A DNA stretch of 44,556 nucleotides from a virus, in IMG/VR virus record IMGVR_UViG_3300027573_000056, positions 1 to 44,556 of that record, one strand, 5' to 3'. A program made the position numbers and the translations under genes. Positions 32,444-38,944 of this stretch are shown piece after piece. The notes below the pieces were generated by a model, which ran no database searches, was not told where the DNA came from, and saw only the letters and a program-made list of their open reading frames with translations. Numbering within the stretch: the first letter of the stretch is position 1; each line of letters opens with the position of its first letter.

Positions 32444-33036
32444 TCGTTGAACCGCTCACGCACGATGCCATCGTCGTCGCCGGACTCAACGCCTGAGCCG
32501 CCTCGCAACACCTCGAAGCGCGCACCCACTGCCCCGACGCGTTGACAGCCCTTACAGCGCAGGATCATCGCTTCGTCGTCGTAAGGCTCGAAGTCGATGG
32601 CCGAACCACCCGCGAAGGGCGTACGCGTGATCGAGACATGCTCCACAGCCTCGTTCAGCGAGTGCCCCTGCTCCACGAGCTCACCGACTTCGGCCTGCGC
32701 CTCTGGTGACTTGAGCGCCTTCACCTGACGGTGTGTGATTTGCTTCACACCTGTCTCACCGTGAGACACCCCTACAAGCTGTAGGGTCACGTTCATCTGG
32801 TCAATGAGCCGGTAAGCGTGGCCGCGTGACTTCGAGAACTCGGCCATCACGTAGCGAGCCATGCTCGTATAGCCGAGCGCAGCCCAGCCCTCGCGTTCCT
32901 CGACCTCACGCAGCCGCACCATGCCGGCGTCCCATGTGTCCTGTGCGTCCTCGAACTGGTTGCGGATGGCGTCGGTCTCTGCCCGCGCCTCGGCCTCGCT
33001 CATCACCACCACGGCCTGTACTGAGAGCTCGTTCAC
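32440..33036 (-). CDS. DNA-binding-like protein between terminase subunits, 198 aa
   Basis: The N-terminal half is helical and contains an HTH-like segment (GYTSMARYVMAEFSKSRGHAYRLIDQM) of a type seen in ParB-like or phage DNA-binding proteins, followed by ITHRQVKALKSPEAQAEVGELVE, a common helix pattern in plasmid and phage DNA-binding proteins. The C-terminus has two cysteines (LRCKGCQRVG). It may aid packaging-site recognition or act as a DNA-segregation-type protein. GTG 33036 overlaps the TerS stop. ParB identity is not established, and no ParA partner is seen. Confidence 0.5.
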   Translation of the reverse strand: MNELSVQAVVVMSEAEARAETDAIRNQFEDAQDTWDAGMVRLREVEEREGWAALGYTSMARYVMAEFSKSRGHAYRLIDQMNVTLQLVGVSHGETGVKQITHRQVKALKSPEAQAEVGELVEQGHSLNEAVEHVSITRTPFAGGSAIDFEPYDDEAMILRCKGCQRVGAVGARFEVLRGGSGVESGDDDGIVRERFNE

Positions 33037-33554
33037 GTCAGACGGGCTTTGGCATCGCGCAACTCACTCTCAGACATCTCAGCCACCAGCCCGAGCACCT
33101 GAGCTCGTAATTGCACGTTGACATCGTGCTTCTCGGAGAACTGCGAGAACTGCCTAACGAGAGTGGCGAGGTTTGCCGTGGCCGTGCGTGGATCCTTCAT
33201 CTCCATGATTGGCTCGCCGGTCACGGGGTCGATGATCGGGCCGAACATGCCTAAGACGGGCGTCATAGATGTGCCGTACTCGATGAGCTCGAGCGTCTTT
33301 GTGACCGCGTAGGCAGCTGTGTTCTCGGCCTGAATGACCTCTGGTGAGCTTTTAGCCACGATACGGAGCACGTTAGCGCGCACCTTAGCCTTCTCAGCGG
33401 CTAAGACTGGTTCGTCCTTAGCGCGCTTCAGGAGACGAGAAGCGGTGACGTAGGCGGATTTGGGGGAGTACCCAGCACGAATCGCGGCTTGGGTGCCGTT
33501 TTGGTCAACGGCGTACTCAGCGAAGAAACGGCGCTGCTTTTCAGATGGAGCCAA
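33033..33554 (-). CDS. terS: Terminase small subunit, 173 aa
   Basis: The N-terminal segment (SEKQRRFFAEYAVDQNGTQAAIRAG followed by YSPKSAYVTASRLL, in part) is the Terminase_2-type helix-turn-helix that binds the packaging site. The middle and end are helical (VIQAENTAAYAVTKTLELIEY; TANLATLVRQFSQF) and form the oligomeric ring. The only in-frame start is TTG 33554, with weak ribosome-site support. It lies upstream of the large subunit, as usual, but with a 198-aa gene in between. The 88-base gap to the next gene upstream shows no clear promoter. Confidence 0.8.
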   Translation of the reverse strand: MAPSEKQRRFFAEYAVDQNGTQAAIRAGYSPKSAYVTASRLLKRAKDEPVLAAEKAKVRANVLRIVAKSSPEVIQAENTAAYAVTKTLELIEYGTSMTPVLGMFGPIIDPVTGEPIMEMKDPRTATANLATLVRQFSQFSEKHDVNVQLRAQVLGLVAEMSESELRDAKARLT

Positions 33555-33642
33555 TGCGGAGCGCCCCCGGTAGCGGTGGTTATGTTAGACCAGATTTGGC
33601 CTTTGCTGGTAGTGCCCTCTTAGGTCGTGGCTATCTTGGGCT

Positions 33643-33855
33643 TCATACCACCGTCCGTAGCGCCTCGACCAAACCCCGCATCGACACCCGCACGTCGATT
33701 ACCACCTCGTCGTCGTATGCGGTCGGCTTACCTTCGTCGTCCTTAGCAGTGCCATCGTGAGAACAAAAGAACGAGTAGTAACCCCTCCCCGCCAACACTC
33801 CAACCAAGCGGTGCTGTAATTCGTGCAGATCGTCATCCGTCAGTGGCTCGCTCAT
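33643..33855 (-). CDS. Small unknown protein, 70 aa
   Basis: A short acidic helical start (LTDDDLHELQHRLVGVL) is followed by an aromatic turn (GRGYYSFFCSHDG) and a beta/helical end (EVVIDVRVSMRGLVEALR). No family is known. ATG 33855 overlaps the stop of the preceding gene. Confidence 0.55.
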   Translation of the reverse strand: MSEPLTDDDLHELQHRLVGVLAGRGYYSFFCSHDGTAKDDEGKPTAYDDEVVIDVRVSMRGLVEALRTVV

Positions 33856-34040
33856 TCTGTCGCTTCCTCTACTGGCTCTAGCTTAAACGGTTGGGGGTGG
33901 AATTCCCTGTAGATCGCGTCGTACTGCGGCTTCGCGGGCGGGCCAATGAAAAAGATCGCGTCACGCGAGAACGCGGCCAAATACCACTCCTCCTCAGTCA
34001 CCCAAACCGGCACACCGAACAACGTCCCCATTTGCTTCAT
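33852..34040 (-). CDS. Small unknown protein, 62 aa
   Basis: ATG 34040 with AGGACAAGGG upstream; the longer frame is a shadow. The sequence is beta-rich and aromatic (VWVTEEEWYLAAFSRDAIFF). The last codons are FKLEPVEEATE, encoded by a 17-base stretch (TCCTCTACTGGCTCTAG on the plus strand) that recurs at the end of the upstream HNH remnant, where it encodes ALEPVEDKG. This points to recombination or duplication at gene ends. Confidence 0.55.
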   Translation of the reverse strand: MKQMGTLFGVPVWVTEEEWYLAAFSRDAIFFIGPPAKPQYDAIYREFHPQPFKLEPVEEATE

Positions 34041-34141
34041 CCCTTGTCCTCTACTGGCTCTAGAGCAGCGGCAGTCCAAGGCCAGCAAGCATCGTCGCCA
34101 TCAGAGCGATCGACGTGCGACCAGAACAGCGGAGCGTTCAC
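34037..34141 (-). pseudogene. HNH-endonuclease N-terminal remnant, 34 aa
   Basis: The peptide FWSHVDRSDGDDACWPWT is the well-known N-terminal segment of phage HNH-type endonucleases (W-x-V-D-x-S-x-x-x-D-x-C-W-x-W-T), but the gene stops after 34 codons (GTG 34141), before any HNH core. Its end overlaps the next start and carries the shared 17-base sequence, so the nuclease body seems to have been lost by recombination. It may be a short functional peptide, but a decayed gene is more likely. Confidence 0.6.
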
Positions 34142-34142
34142 C

Positions 34143-34562
34143 CTAACCGGCTGCAACATGCCGCTCCTCCAACGCCTTCTCAATCAGCGCGAGCGCCGCG
34201 CCAGAGGTAATTTCACGACGGCCAATCCTGATCACCCGCCAGCCGGCGAGTTCTAATTGCGTGTATTTATCGAGGTCTTTCGTGAAGCCAGCGCCGGTCT
34301 GGTGCCGTCCGCCATGGGCGTCCCACCTCACGCCCTCGCACTCCACGATCACCCGCTGGGCTGGCCAGGCGAAGTCCACGCGAAAGTCGCGCGTGTGGTG
34401 GTACAAGATCGGCGTGTGCGTGAGGTTCGTGTGCTTCTTCCGTGGCAACTCACAGCACCACATCGGATGGAACTCCCGTACTGGCTCGGGATAGGGCCAC
34501 GCGGTACTACGCGACATCAGCGCTAGATGCTCTGCTAACCGTTCCTCTAGCTTTGAACTCAC
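34143..34562 (-). CDS. Vsr/DUF559-type PD-(D/E)xK nuclease, 139 aa
   Basis: The core strands FRVDFAWPAQRVIVECEG carry D and E residues of a PD-(D/E)xK active site (D-x13-E-x-E type). GRHQTGAGFTKDLDKYTQLEL and GWRVIRI then match the DUF559/very-short-patch endonuclease family. It may act in repair, recombination or against foreign DNA. The GTG at 34562 is the likely start; its promoter lies across the strong plus-strand promoter region, so the two units diverge here. Confidence 0.75.
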   Translation of the reverse strand: MSSKLEERLAEHLALMSRSTAWPYPEPVREFHPMWCCELPRKKHTNLTHTPILYHHTRDFRVDFAWPAQRVIVECEGVRWDAHGGRHQTGAGFTKDLDKYTQLELAGWRVIRIGRREITSGAALALIEKALEERHVAAG

Positions 34563-34565
34563 CTA

Positions 34566-34595
34566 TTGACACCTATCCATGTACATGTCTATAAT
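34566..34595 (+). promoter_or_regulatory. Consensus sigma70-type promoter with internal palindrome
   Basis: TTGACA (34566-34571) and TATAAT (34590-34595) are both perfect consensus boxes, separated by 18 bases. The spacer contains the perfect palindrome CATGTACATG (34579-34588), a likely operator. It should drive the plus-strand genes starting at 34622. A strong early promoter under repressor control would fit; the XRE repressor or the RHH protein encoded nearby is a candidate regulator. Confidence 0.85.
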
Positions 34596-34621
34596 GACTC
34601 CACAAGGGAAGGGACAGAACA

Positions 34622-34789
34622 ATGACCAGCAAAAACTCCATCCGATGCAACTGCCAAGCACGCCGATTCGCCACCGAGACAGTCAAGGTTTCGATTCACA
34701 TCATGGGCCAGTACCGCGACGAAGTCCGGGCAATCCCGATGTGCCACGAGTGCGCGGAGGCGACCCGTGCCAACGGGCTCGCAGCCTGA
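34622..34789 (+). CDS. Small zinc-binding protein, 55 aa, first gene after the strong promoter
   Basis: ATG 34622 is preceded by AAGGGAAGGGA and lies 27 bases after the -10 box. Cysteines RCNCQ near residue 8 and MCHEC near residue 40 form a likely zinc knuckle pair on a beta scaffold (TVKVSIHIMGQYR). It is probably an early protein. Function is unknown; small zinc proteins of this type are common in phage early regions. Confidence 0.7.
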   Translation: MTSKNSIRCNCQARRFATETVKVSIHIMGQYRDEVRAIPMCHECAEATRANGLAA

Positions 34790-35015
34790 GCCGTACTCGC
34801 GCGAGTGGCACGAGACCCGCATGGACGAGCACATCAGCAAACTCGCTGAGGCCGTCCAAGGGTGGCTCGACCGCGATCGCGAGGACTGGCGCTCATCAAA
34901 CCGCGCCGCTGGTCGGCTCCAACTAGTCATGCGGGCCGTCTCTGCGGAAGCGTCGGACATCGCCGCGATCGACTCACATGATCGCTGGTGGGGAGTGAGA
35001 GCGATCCGTGACTAA
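34767..35015 (+). CDS. Small helical protein, 82 aa
   Basis: GTG 34767 has GGAGG seven bases upstream and overlaps the end of the first gene. The sequence is a charged helix bundle (EHISKLAEAVQGWLDRDREDW, in part, then AAGRLQLVMRAVSAE). No motif is recognised. It is the second gene of the plus-strand operon. Confidence 0.6.
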   Translation: MPTGSQPEPYSREWHETRMDEHISKLAEAVQGWLDRDREDWRSSNRAAGRLQLVMRAVSAEASDIAAIDSHDRWWGVRAIRD

Positions 35016-35262
35016 CAGACTGCTGTCCCAAAACACGCTTGCTTGGGAAAATTACTGTGCCGAACCACACTTCGAAGGCGGCGACCGCCGACAGGACTTC
35101 GATAATGGCTGGGACGCCGCACTCGACCAACGCGATCCATCGATCCGACTCGCCTTCGACTTGCTCGACGCCTGGGAACAGTCCTCCGCCGCGAGTGAAG
35201 CCACCGACCTCGCAGACGAAACACTGCAGTTCCTTCAGTCGTGGGGTCTTCGTCGTGCCTGA
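35008..35262 (+). CDS. Small acidic protein, 84 aa
   Basis: GTG 35008 overlaps the stop of the preceding gene, although the ribosome site is weak. The protein is acidic and helical (SIRLAFDLLDAWEQSSAASEA). It is the third plus-strand gene and overlaps the start of the RHH gene. Function is unknown. Confidence 0.55.
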   Translation: MTNRLLSQNTLAWENYCAEPHFEGGDRRQDFDNGWDAALDQRDPSIRLAFDLLDAWEQSSAASEATDLADETLQFLQSWGLRRA

Positions 35263-35386
35263 CAAGCACATCTGGCTCACAACTGAGGCTAGCGCCCACC
35301 TGCGGACGCTCGCGGAACGCTGGGGCCTCTCAGACTCCGCGACGATCGCCGAGGCGCTACGCCTAGCCATTACGTGTACACCCTGA
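35255..35386 (+). CDS. Ribbon-helix-helix (RHH) DNA-binding protein, 43 aa
   Basis: GTG 35255 starts a small protein with a beta strand (HIWLTTEA) followed by two helices (SAHLRTLAERWGL, DSATIAEALRLAI), the layout of RHH transcription factors (Arc/CopG type). As the last gene of the operon it may repress its own promoter, possibly at CATGTACATG. It converges with the minus-strand gene at 35370 with a 17-base overlap of their 3' ends. Confidence 0.65.
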   Translation: MPDKHIWLTTEASAHLRTLAERWGLSDSATIAEALRLAITCTP

Positions 35387-35540
35387 CCTCACTCACCGGC
35401 CCTAGCACGAGCTCGATGACCTCGACGCGATCCGGCTGCTCCCGCCTGCGCTTCGCGAGCGTCTGGTTCATGGTCTCGTGCGCCGCCTGCGGGGAATCAG
35501 CCTCAATCAGCGCTGCCATTGGTATCCAGTACCTGCTCAC
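35370..35540 (-). CDS. Small protein, 56 aa, coupled to methyltransferase
   Basis: GTG 35540 overlaps the methyltransferase stop (GTGA). The sequence starts with a beta strand (YWIPMAALIEADSPQAAHE) of a type seen in small phage proteins, then a basic helix (TLAKRRREQPDRVEV) and a final strand. It may be a ferredoxin-like small domain. No function is assigned. Confidence 0.55.
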   Translation of the reverse strand: MSRYWIPMAALIEADSPQAAHETMNQTLAKRRREQPDRVEVIELVLGPVSEVRVYT

Positions 35541-36232
35541 AGCGCTAGTACCGACTGCCGCAAGCGCTCCACGGCGATCTTGCAGTAGTCCTCGTTGATC
35601 TCGATCCCGATGGCGCGTCGGCCGAGGTCTTTTGCTGCTCGCAGGGTCGTTCCCGATCCCATGAACGGGTCGGGCACCAGCCCGCCGATCGGTGCGTGCT
35701 TGCCTATGAGATGCGCTAGGAGCTCGACCGGCTTCTGCGTCGGGTGCTCGCGCAGTTGCGAGCGCACGGGCGGGTAGCCGGTGATCACGGCACCGTCGCG
35801 CTTGCCGTCGATCGCGCGGCGACCACGGACGCCGTACAGGATCACCTCATAGTCGCGGGCGTACTCCATGTCTGTGTCTCCCATGCCGCCGCGATCCTTG
35901 TACCAAATCAGTGCGTTCTTGATCGCGAAGAACGGCGAGGCTGCATCGTAGAAGTCTGGCCAGCTCTCCCAATGACAGAACAGCAGGTAGTGAGCCTCCG
36001 CGCTCATCACATCGCGCGCCTCATGTAGCACTTGCCGCACCAAGCGGATGCCCTGACGCGCGCCGTCAGCCGAGACGTTCGCGTCCACCCCACGGAACCC
36101 ACCGAAGGCCATACCGTAGGGCGGATCGGTCACGAACAGGTCAACGGAACCCGCCGCCAGAGACGGCAGAACATCGCGGCTGTCCCCGTGGTAGATCGTG
36201 ATCCCGTCCTGCTCGTAGTACGGCTCTATCAC
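35537..36232 (-). CDS. DNA N6-adenine or N4-cytosine methyltransferase, 231 aa
   Basis: DPPYG (about 36-39, motif IV) precedes DPFMGSGTT (about 189-197, motif I), which is the beta-class order of the N6_N4 methyltransferase family. Substrate and AdoMet contacts are typical (VDLFVTDPPYGMAF; HPTQKPVELLAHLIG). The GTG start at 36232 overlaps the upstream stop; earlier starts lie in another gene. There is no cognate restriction enzyme nearby, so it probably protects phage DNA or regulates it. The target sequence cannot be told. Confidence 0.85.
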   Translation of the reverse strand: MIEPYYEQDGITIYHGDSRDVLPSLAAGSVDLFVTDPPYGMAFGGFRGVDANVSADGARQGIRLVRQVLHEARDVMSAEAHYLLFCHWESWPDFYDAASPFFAIKNALIWYKDRGGMGDTDMEYARDYEVILYGVRGRRAIDGKRDGAVITGYPPVRSQLREHPTQKPVELLAHLIGKHAPIGGLVPDPFMGSGTTLRAAKDLGRRAIGIEINEDYCKIAVERLRQSVLAL

Positions 36233-36363
36233 CGCGGCAACGTGCGCCCACGGTCGCGCTCCATCGCCTCTAGCCTCACGTAATGGTCGAAACAGAGCGG
36301 GTAACGCGGCCCTGCTGGCTCCCCGCACTCCACCCCCTCATGTATCCACATGCAGCCGTTCAT
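36229..36363 (-). CDS. Small Cys/His protein, 44 aa
   Basis: ATG 36363 overlaps the stop of the HTH gene (ATGA) and its stop overlaps the methyltransferase start. Residues NGCMWIHEGVECGE and PLCFDHYVRL suggest a small zinc site (C..H..C....C..H). It is too short to stand out but strongly supported by the double overlap. The role is unknown. Confidence 0.65.
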   Translation of the reverse strand: MNGCMWIHEGVECGEPAGPRYPLCFDHYVRLEAMERDRGRTLPR

Positions 36364-36572
36364 CGTGGTGGCAACGTCCCAGGACGGGCGTAGAGCCACC
36401 ATTGAGGCATCTCGGGATGCGGTGAGCGCTCAATCTGGCGGTGCACGTAGGCTCCGTAGATGGCGTCCCGTGCCACCCCTCGCGAAACGCCCATGCGCTG
36501 CGCGATCTCGTTGAGCATCACCCACTCCCCTGCCTCGATCACTCCCGCAACCAACTCCCGCGGGCGCGTCAT
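36360..36572 (-). CDS. Winged-helix/HTH regulator-like protein, 70 aa
   Basis: The segment MLNEIAQRMGVSRGVARDAIYG is a helix-turn-helix, followed by a basic wing (RQIERSPHPEMPQWWLYARPG). This is the size and form of small phage regulators. It lies directly upstream of the methyltransferase and may control it. ATG 36572 overlaps the preceding stop. Confidence 0.65.
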   Translation of the reverse strand: MTRPRELVAGVIEAGEWVMLNEIAQRMGVSRGVARDAIYGAYVHRQIERSPHPEMPQWWLYARPGTLPPR

Positions 36573-36976
36573 GGATGCCTCCCATCGGTCGATGAGCGAG
36601 TAGGAGTCACGTCGGCGCCCTCCAAAGAATCTCCCCAGCCTCCCCGGGGGGACAGTCTTGTGCGACTGCTTGCCGACGTGCCACCTACCCGATCCTCAAC
36701 CTCCACTAGTTCCAATGCGTCACAGACCATGCAGTACGCATTGCCCTCGTCGTCCTCGACCAGCCGCCCACGACACGCACGAAGCTGCACGACGCCGCGC
36801 GGCGCGCGCGGGCACGGTGGTCGTCGCCGCGCGGCACGCGCTTGCCGCCTAGCGGCAACGTAAGCCTCCCGGCACTCCTGGCAGTGCGGGACGCCGTGGT
36901 ACGTCTCCCACCTGTAGCCGGTTGGCGTCCCGTGCTTTGCTGGCTGCACGTTCACGGGCGGCAGTGTATCGCGCAT
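36569..36976 (-). CDS. Zinc-motif protein with HGTxxGY repeat pattern, 135 aa
   Basis: ATG 36976; the longer frame is a shadow. KHGTPTGYRWETYHGVPHCQ followed by ECREAYVAARR is a motif known in many phage proteins (H-G-T-x2-G-Y-x-(W/H) ... C-x2-C), probably a small zinc site on a helix. A second CxxC (YCMVCDALE) lies near residue 85. The end is Ser/Thr/Arg-rich. It is divergent from the plus-strand gene at 37033. Confidence 0.6.
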   Translation of the reverse strand: MRDTLPPVNVQPAKHGTPTGYRWETYHGVPHCQECREAYVAARRQARAARRRPPCPRAPRGVVQLRACRGRLVEDDEGNAYCMVCDALELVEVEDRVGGTSASSRTRLSPRGGWGDSLEGADVTPTRSSTDGRHP

Positions 36977-37032
36977 TACTGACGAGTTATTCACAATGTG
37001 TGAGTAGGCTGTGGATATCTTGGAGGTGCCCC

Positions 37033-37218
37033 ATGCCTGACATGCTTTGCTCCCTCTCCCTCTCTGGCTGGCACGTCCCGACACGTAAGGGCGGGGCCAT
37101 GCAGTGCGCCTGCGGCTACTTGCCCACGCGAGCCGAACTGCGAGAGTTGGAACTGGCACAAGAGCGCTTCCTTCGCCAGGAGTACCGCGACCGCATAAAG
37201 GCGGGACTGCCGCTCTAG
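37033..37218 (+). CDS. Small plus-strand protein, 61 aa
   Basis: ATG 37033 with GGAGG nine bases upstream. The N-terminus is short and polar (MLCSLSLSGWHVP), then MQCACGYLP (a C-x-C pair) and a helix (ELRELELAQERFLRQEYRDR). The intergenic stretch upstream contains the inverted repeat TCACA-ATG-TGTGA, a possible operator for both divergent units. The stop TAG overlaps the stop of the convergent gene in a shared CTAG. Confidence 0.65.
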   Translation: MPDMLCSLSLSGWHVPTRKGGAMQCACGYLPTRAELRELELAQERFLRQEYRDRIKAGLPL

Positions 37219-37349
37219 AGCCACTGCGGGAGCATGGCGATCGCGTACATCGCACTCGTCACGAACACGACTATGGCTATCCCTTGCACCGTGTCCCTAA
37301 CGAACGCCCGTATGCGCTCGCGCCTCTTGTAGCGCGCCCTTCTCGCCAT
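37215..37349 (-). CDS. Small basic single-pass membrane protein, 44 aa
   Basis: ATG 37349, 44 codons. The N-terminus is very basic (ARRARYKRRERIRAF), followed by one transmembrane helix (GIAIVVFVTSAMYAIAML). Its stop lies in the CTAG palindrome shared with the convergent plus-strand gene. It may be a superinfection-exclusion or membrane-regulator peptide; this is a guess from topology. Confidence 0.55.
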   Translation of the reverse strand: MARRARYKRRERIRAFVRDTVQGIAIVVFVTSAMYAIAMLPQWL

Positions 37350-37366
37350 GAACCAGTCGCCTTGCC

Positions 37367-37567
37367 TCACCGTCGGCCAGCGTCCGCTACGGCGCGCGCG
37401 GCGGCATCGGCTGAGACCATCCCCACCGTTCCAGCATCCACGCCAGCCTGAAAGCCCTCGCGGTAGCCATCGACAAAGCCATCAACAGCCTGAACGATCT
37501 CGTTTCGCGGCCACCCGAGCGCGCGCAACGAATCACGGTACTTCTGAATCGCCTCGTTCTCGCTCAT
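37367..37567 (-). CDS. Small unknown protein, 66 aa
   Basis: A helical sequence (NEAIQKYRDSLRALGWPRNE, GFVDGYREGFQAGVDAG) with an Ala-rich end. It is part of the small-gene operon (37367-38225); ATG 37567 overlaps the previous stop. No function is recognised. Confidence 0.55.
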   Translation of the reverse strand: MSENEAIQKYRDSLRALGWPRNEIVQAVDGFVDGYREGFQAGVDAGTVGMVSADAAARAVADAGRR

Positions 37568-37776
37568 GACAACAACCCACCCCTCCCAGCCGCCCGCATC
37601 TCAGCCCTGTAGCCAGGGTCAGAGTCGATAGACGCGCGGCTGCGTGGCGGTGCTACGTGGAGCCCGTGATGGGTGCGCTCGCACTGCTCGCAAAGAGCGT
37701 GCCCACAGAGCCGGGAGCGCGAGGCGATGTTGCCCTCCTGCGTCCCGCAGTCGTGGCAGGTGAGGGTGGTGGTCAT
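37564..37776 (-). CDS. RING-like or treble-clef zinc protein, 70 aa
   Basis: CHDCG near residue 8, RLCGHALCEQCERTH near residues 22-36 give the spacing C-x2-C ... C-x-H-x2-C-x2-C of a RING-like or treble-clef zinc finger. The rest is basic (PPRSRASIDSDPGYRAEM). Eukaryotic RING proteins are ubiquitin ligases, but in phages such motifs are usually just zinc-stabilised small domains. Function is unknown. Confidence 0.6.
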   Translation of the reverse strand: MTTTLTCHDCGTQEGNIASRSRLCGHALCEQCERTHHGLHVAPPRSRASIDSDPGYRAEMRAAGRGGLLS

Positions 37777-37994
37777 GCGACTGCCGTAGGCGCGGGGTCG
37801 TAGTCGAACGTGAAGCCGAAGTCGCGGCAGGACTCGCGCAGCGCCTCGGCGTCCTCGATGATCGCGGCTATCGCCACACGCGCCGAGAGCGACCGCGCCG
37901 CGCCCTGAGCCGCCCCCAACTTCACAACCGCCTGACGAATCAGGTCGTGTGCCTCAGTCACCTGAACAGCCGCTAGATGCTCTTGCCTAGTCAT
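37773..37994 (-). CDS. Small helical protein, 73 aa
   Basis: A coiled-coil-like helical sequence (LAAVQVTEAHDLIRQAVVKLG and SLSARVAIAAIIEDAEALRES) with an acidic end. It is the second gene of the run and is preceded by AAGGGAGCAAGGA. The region 37995-38036 upstream carries TTGACA on the minus strand next to GATAGGTGT, but no good -10 box. Confidence 0.55.
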   Translation of the reverse strand: MTRQEHLAAVQVTEAHDLIRQAVVKLGAAQGAARSLSARVAIAAIIEDAEALRESCRDFGFTFDYDPAPTAVA

Positions 37995-38036
37995 TCCTTG
38001 CTCCCTTCCAACCCACCGAGAGCATACACCTATCTG

Positions 38037-38225
38037 TCAACTACTCGCTACACCTGCATCCTCACCTTGGGGAGTAGCGGGCACGAAGCCTCGACAACCG
38101 AACATCGGTGAGTGGCACATGTGACCGAGCGGACAGCCGCAGTTGAGACAAATCACATCGTCCTCGGGATGCCGCCACTGCGGGCGATTGTCCTTTCGGC
38201 GGAATCTCGACAAGAGCGCCCTCAC
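38037..38225 (-). CDS. Zinc-knuckle protein, 62 aa
   Basis: The start of the frame is GTG 38225, overlapping the upstream stop, with CAAGGAG ahead. CLNCGCPLGHMCHSPMFGC is a dense Cys/His cluster for one zinc. The rest is basic at the N-terminus (FRRKDNRPQWRHPE). Function is not known. Confidence 0.65.
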   Translation of the reverse strand: MRALLSRFRRKDNRPQWRHPEDDVICLNCGCPLGHMCHSPMFGCRGFVPATPQGEDAGVASS

Positions 38226-38944
38226 TCCTTGCCCCCTTGGGGAGTAGCGACAAGGGCGCGCTCTATCCAGTCGTTGCCTAAAACGCGGGCGATGATCTCG
38301 TGGATGTGGTCGTTCTTTGAGAACAACCCAATCTCTACCAGTGCTGCTCTGAGTCCTCCACCTGCCTGCGCGTAATCAGACAGCCGTTGTGGGCCGTGTC
38401 GCGTGCAGAACCAGCCCACGTCAGCGGCGCGCGCCTGAGCGAGTCCTGCCCGGCATTCACGGCATTCAGGGCGGGCCTCGTCGCCTCCACCTACCTGTAC
38501 TGCTCGCTCGGCTTCGGTGGAAGCAAGCACGTTCCAAAGCGGGTGCAGACGGCAGCCGTTCTGAATGTCCCGCCAGTGCGCGCCGCACGAACCGCAGTAG
38601 TCCTCGCCGTCGCCAAAGCCGACCGCCAAGCGAGCCGCGTCTAACGCCGTGAACGTTCCCGTTTCATCGTTCGCCTGCGGTACTGCTCGCACTCGGCGGC
38701 GCTCGATGGACTCGGCTATGACTTGCGGAAGGTATCCCGATGCGTATGGCGTTGTGACGCCGGGGCTGTGCACGTACCAAAAGAGCCCGTTCCCGTTCGC
38801 AAACTCCGTAGCGGAGGCGTCAATGTGTACCTCACGTACGTCGTCGTCCTCATCGCGTGGGTCGTCAGCGGCTTGCATACGACGTCCTCTCTCCGCAATC
38901 TTGGCCTGCCTTACCGCCTCAGCGCGTTCGCTGTAATCAGGCAT
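38222..38944 (-). CDS. Unknown protein with zinc clusters, 240 aa
   Basis: The N-terminus is a charged helix (ERAEAVRQAKIAERGRRM) followed by a beta region (NGLFWYVHSPGVTTPYASG). Two zinc clusters follow, YCGSCGAHW...GCRLHPLW and PECRECRAGLAQ, with a later CTRHGP. The end is helical (NDHIHEIIARVLGNDWIERAL). No enzyme motif is seen. It overlaps the remnant upstream by eight bases, the form of coupling seen throughout this operon. Confidence 0.6.
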   Translation of the reverse strand: MPDYSERAEAVRQAKIAERGRRMQAADDPRDEDDDVREVHIDASATEFANGNGLFWYVHSPGVTTPYASGYLPQVIAESIERRRVRAVPQANDETGTFTALDAARLAVGFGDGEDYCGSCGAHWRDIQNGCRLHPLWNVLASTEAERAVQVGGGDEARPECRECRAGLAQARAADVGWFCTRHGPQRLSDYAQAGGGLRAALVEIGLFSKNDHIHEIIARVLGNDWIERALVATPQGGKE

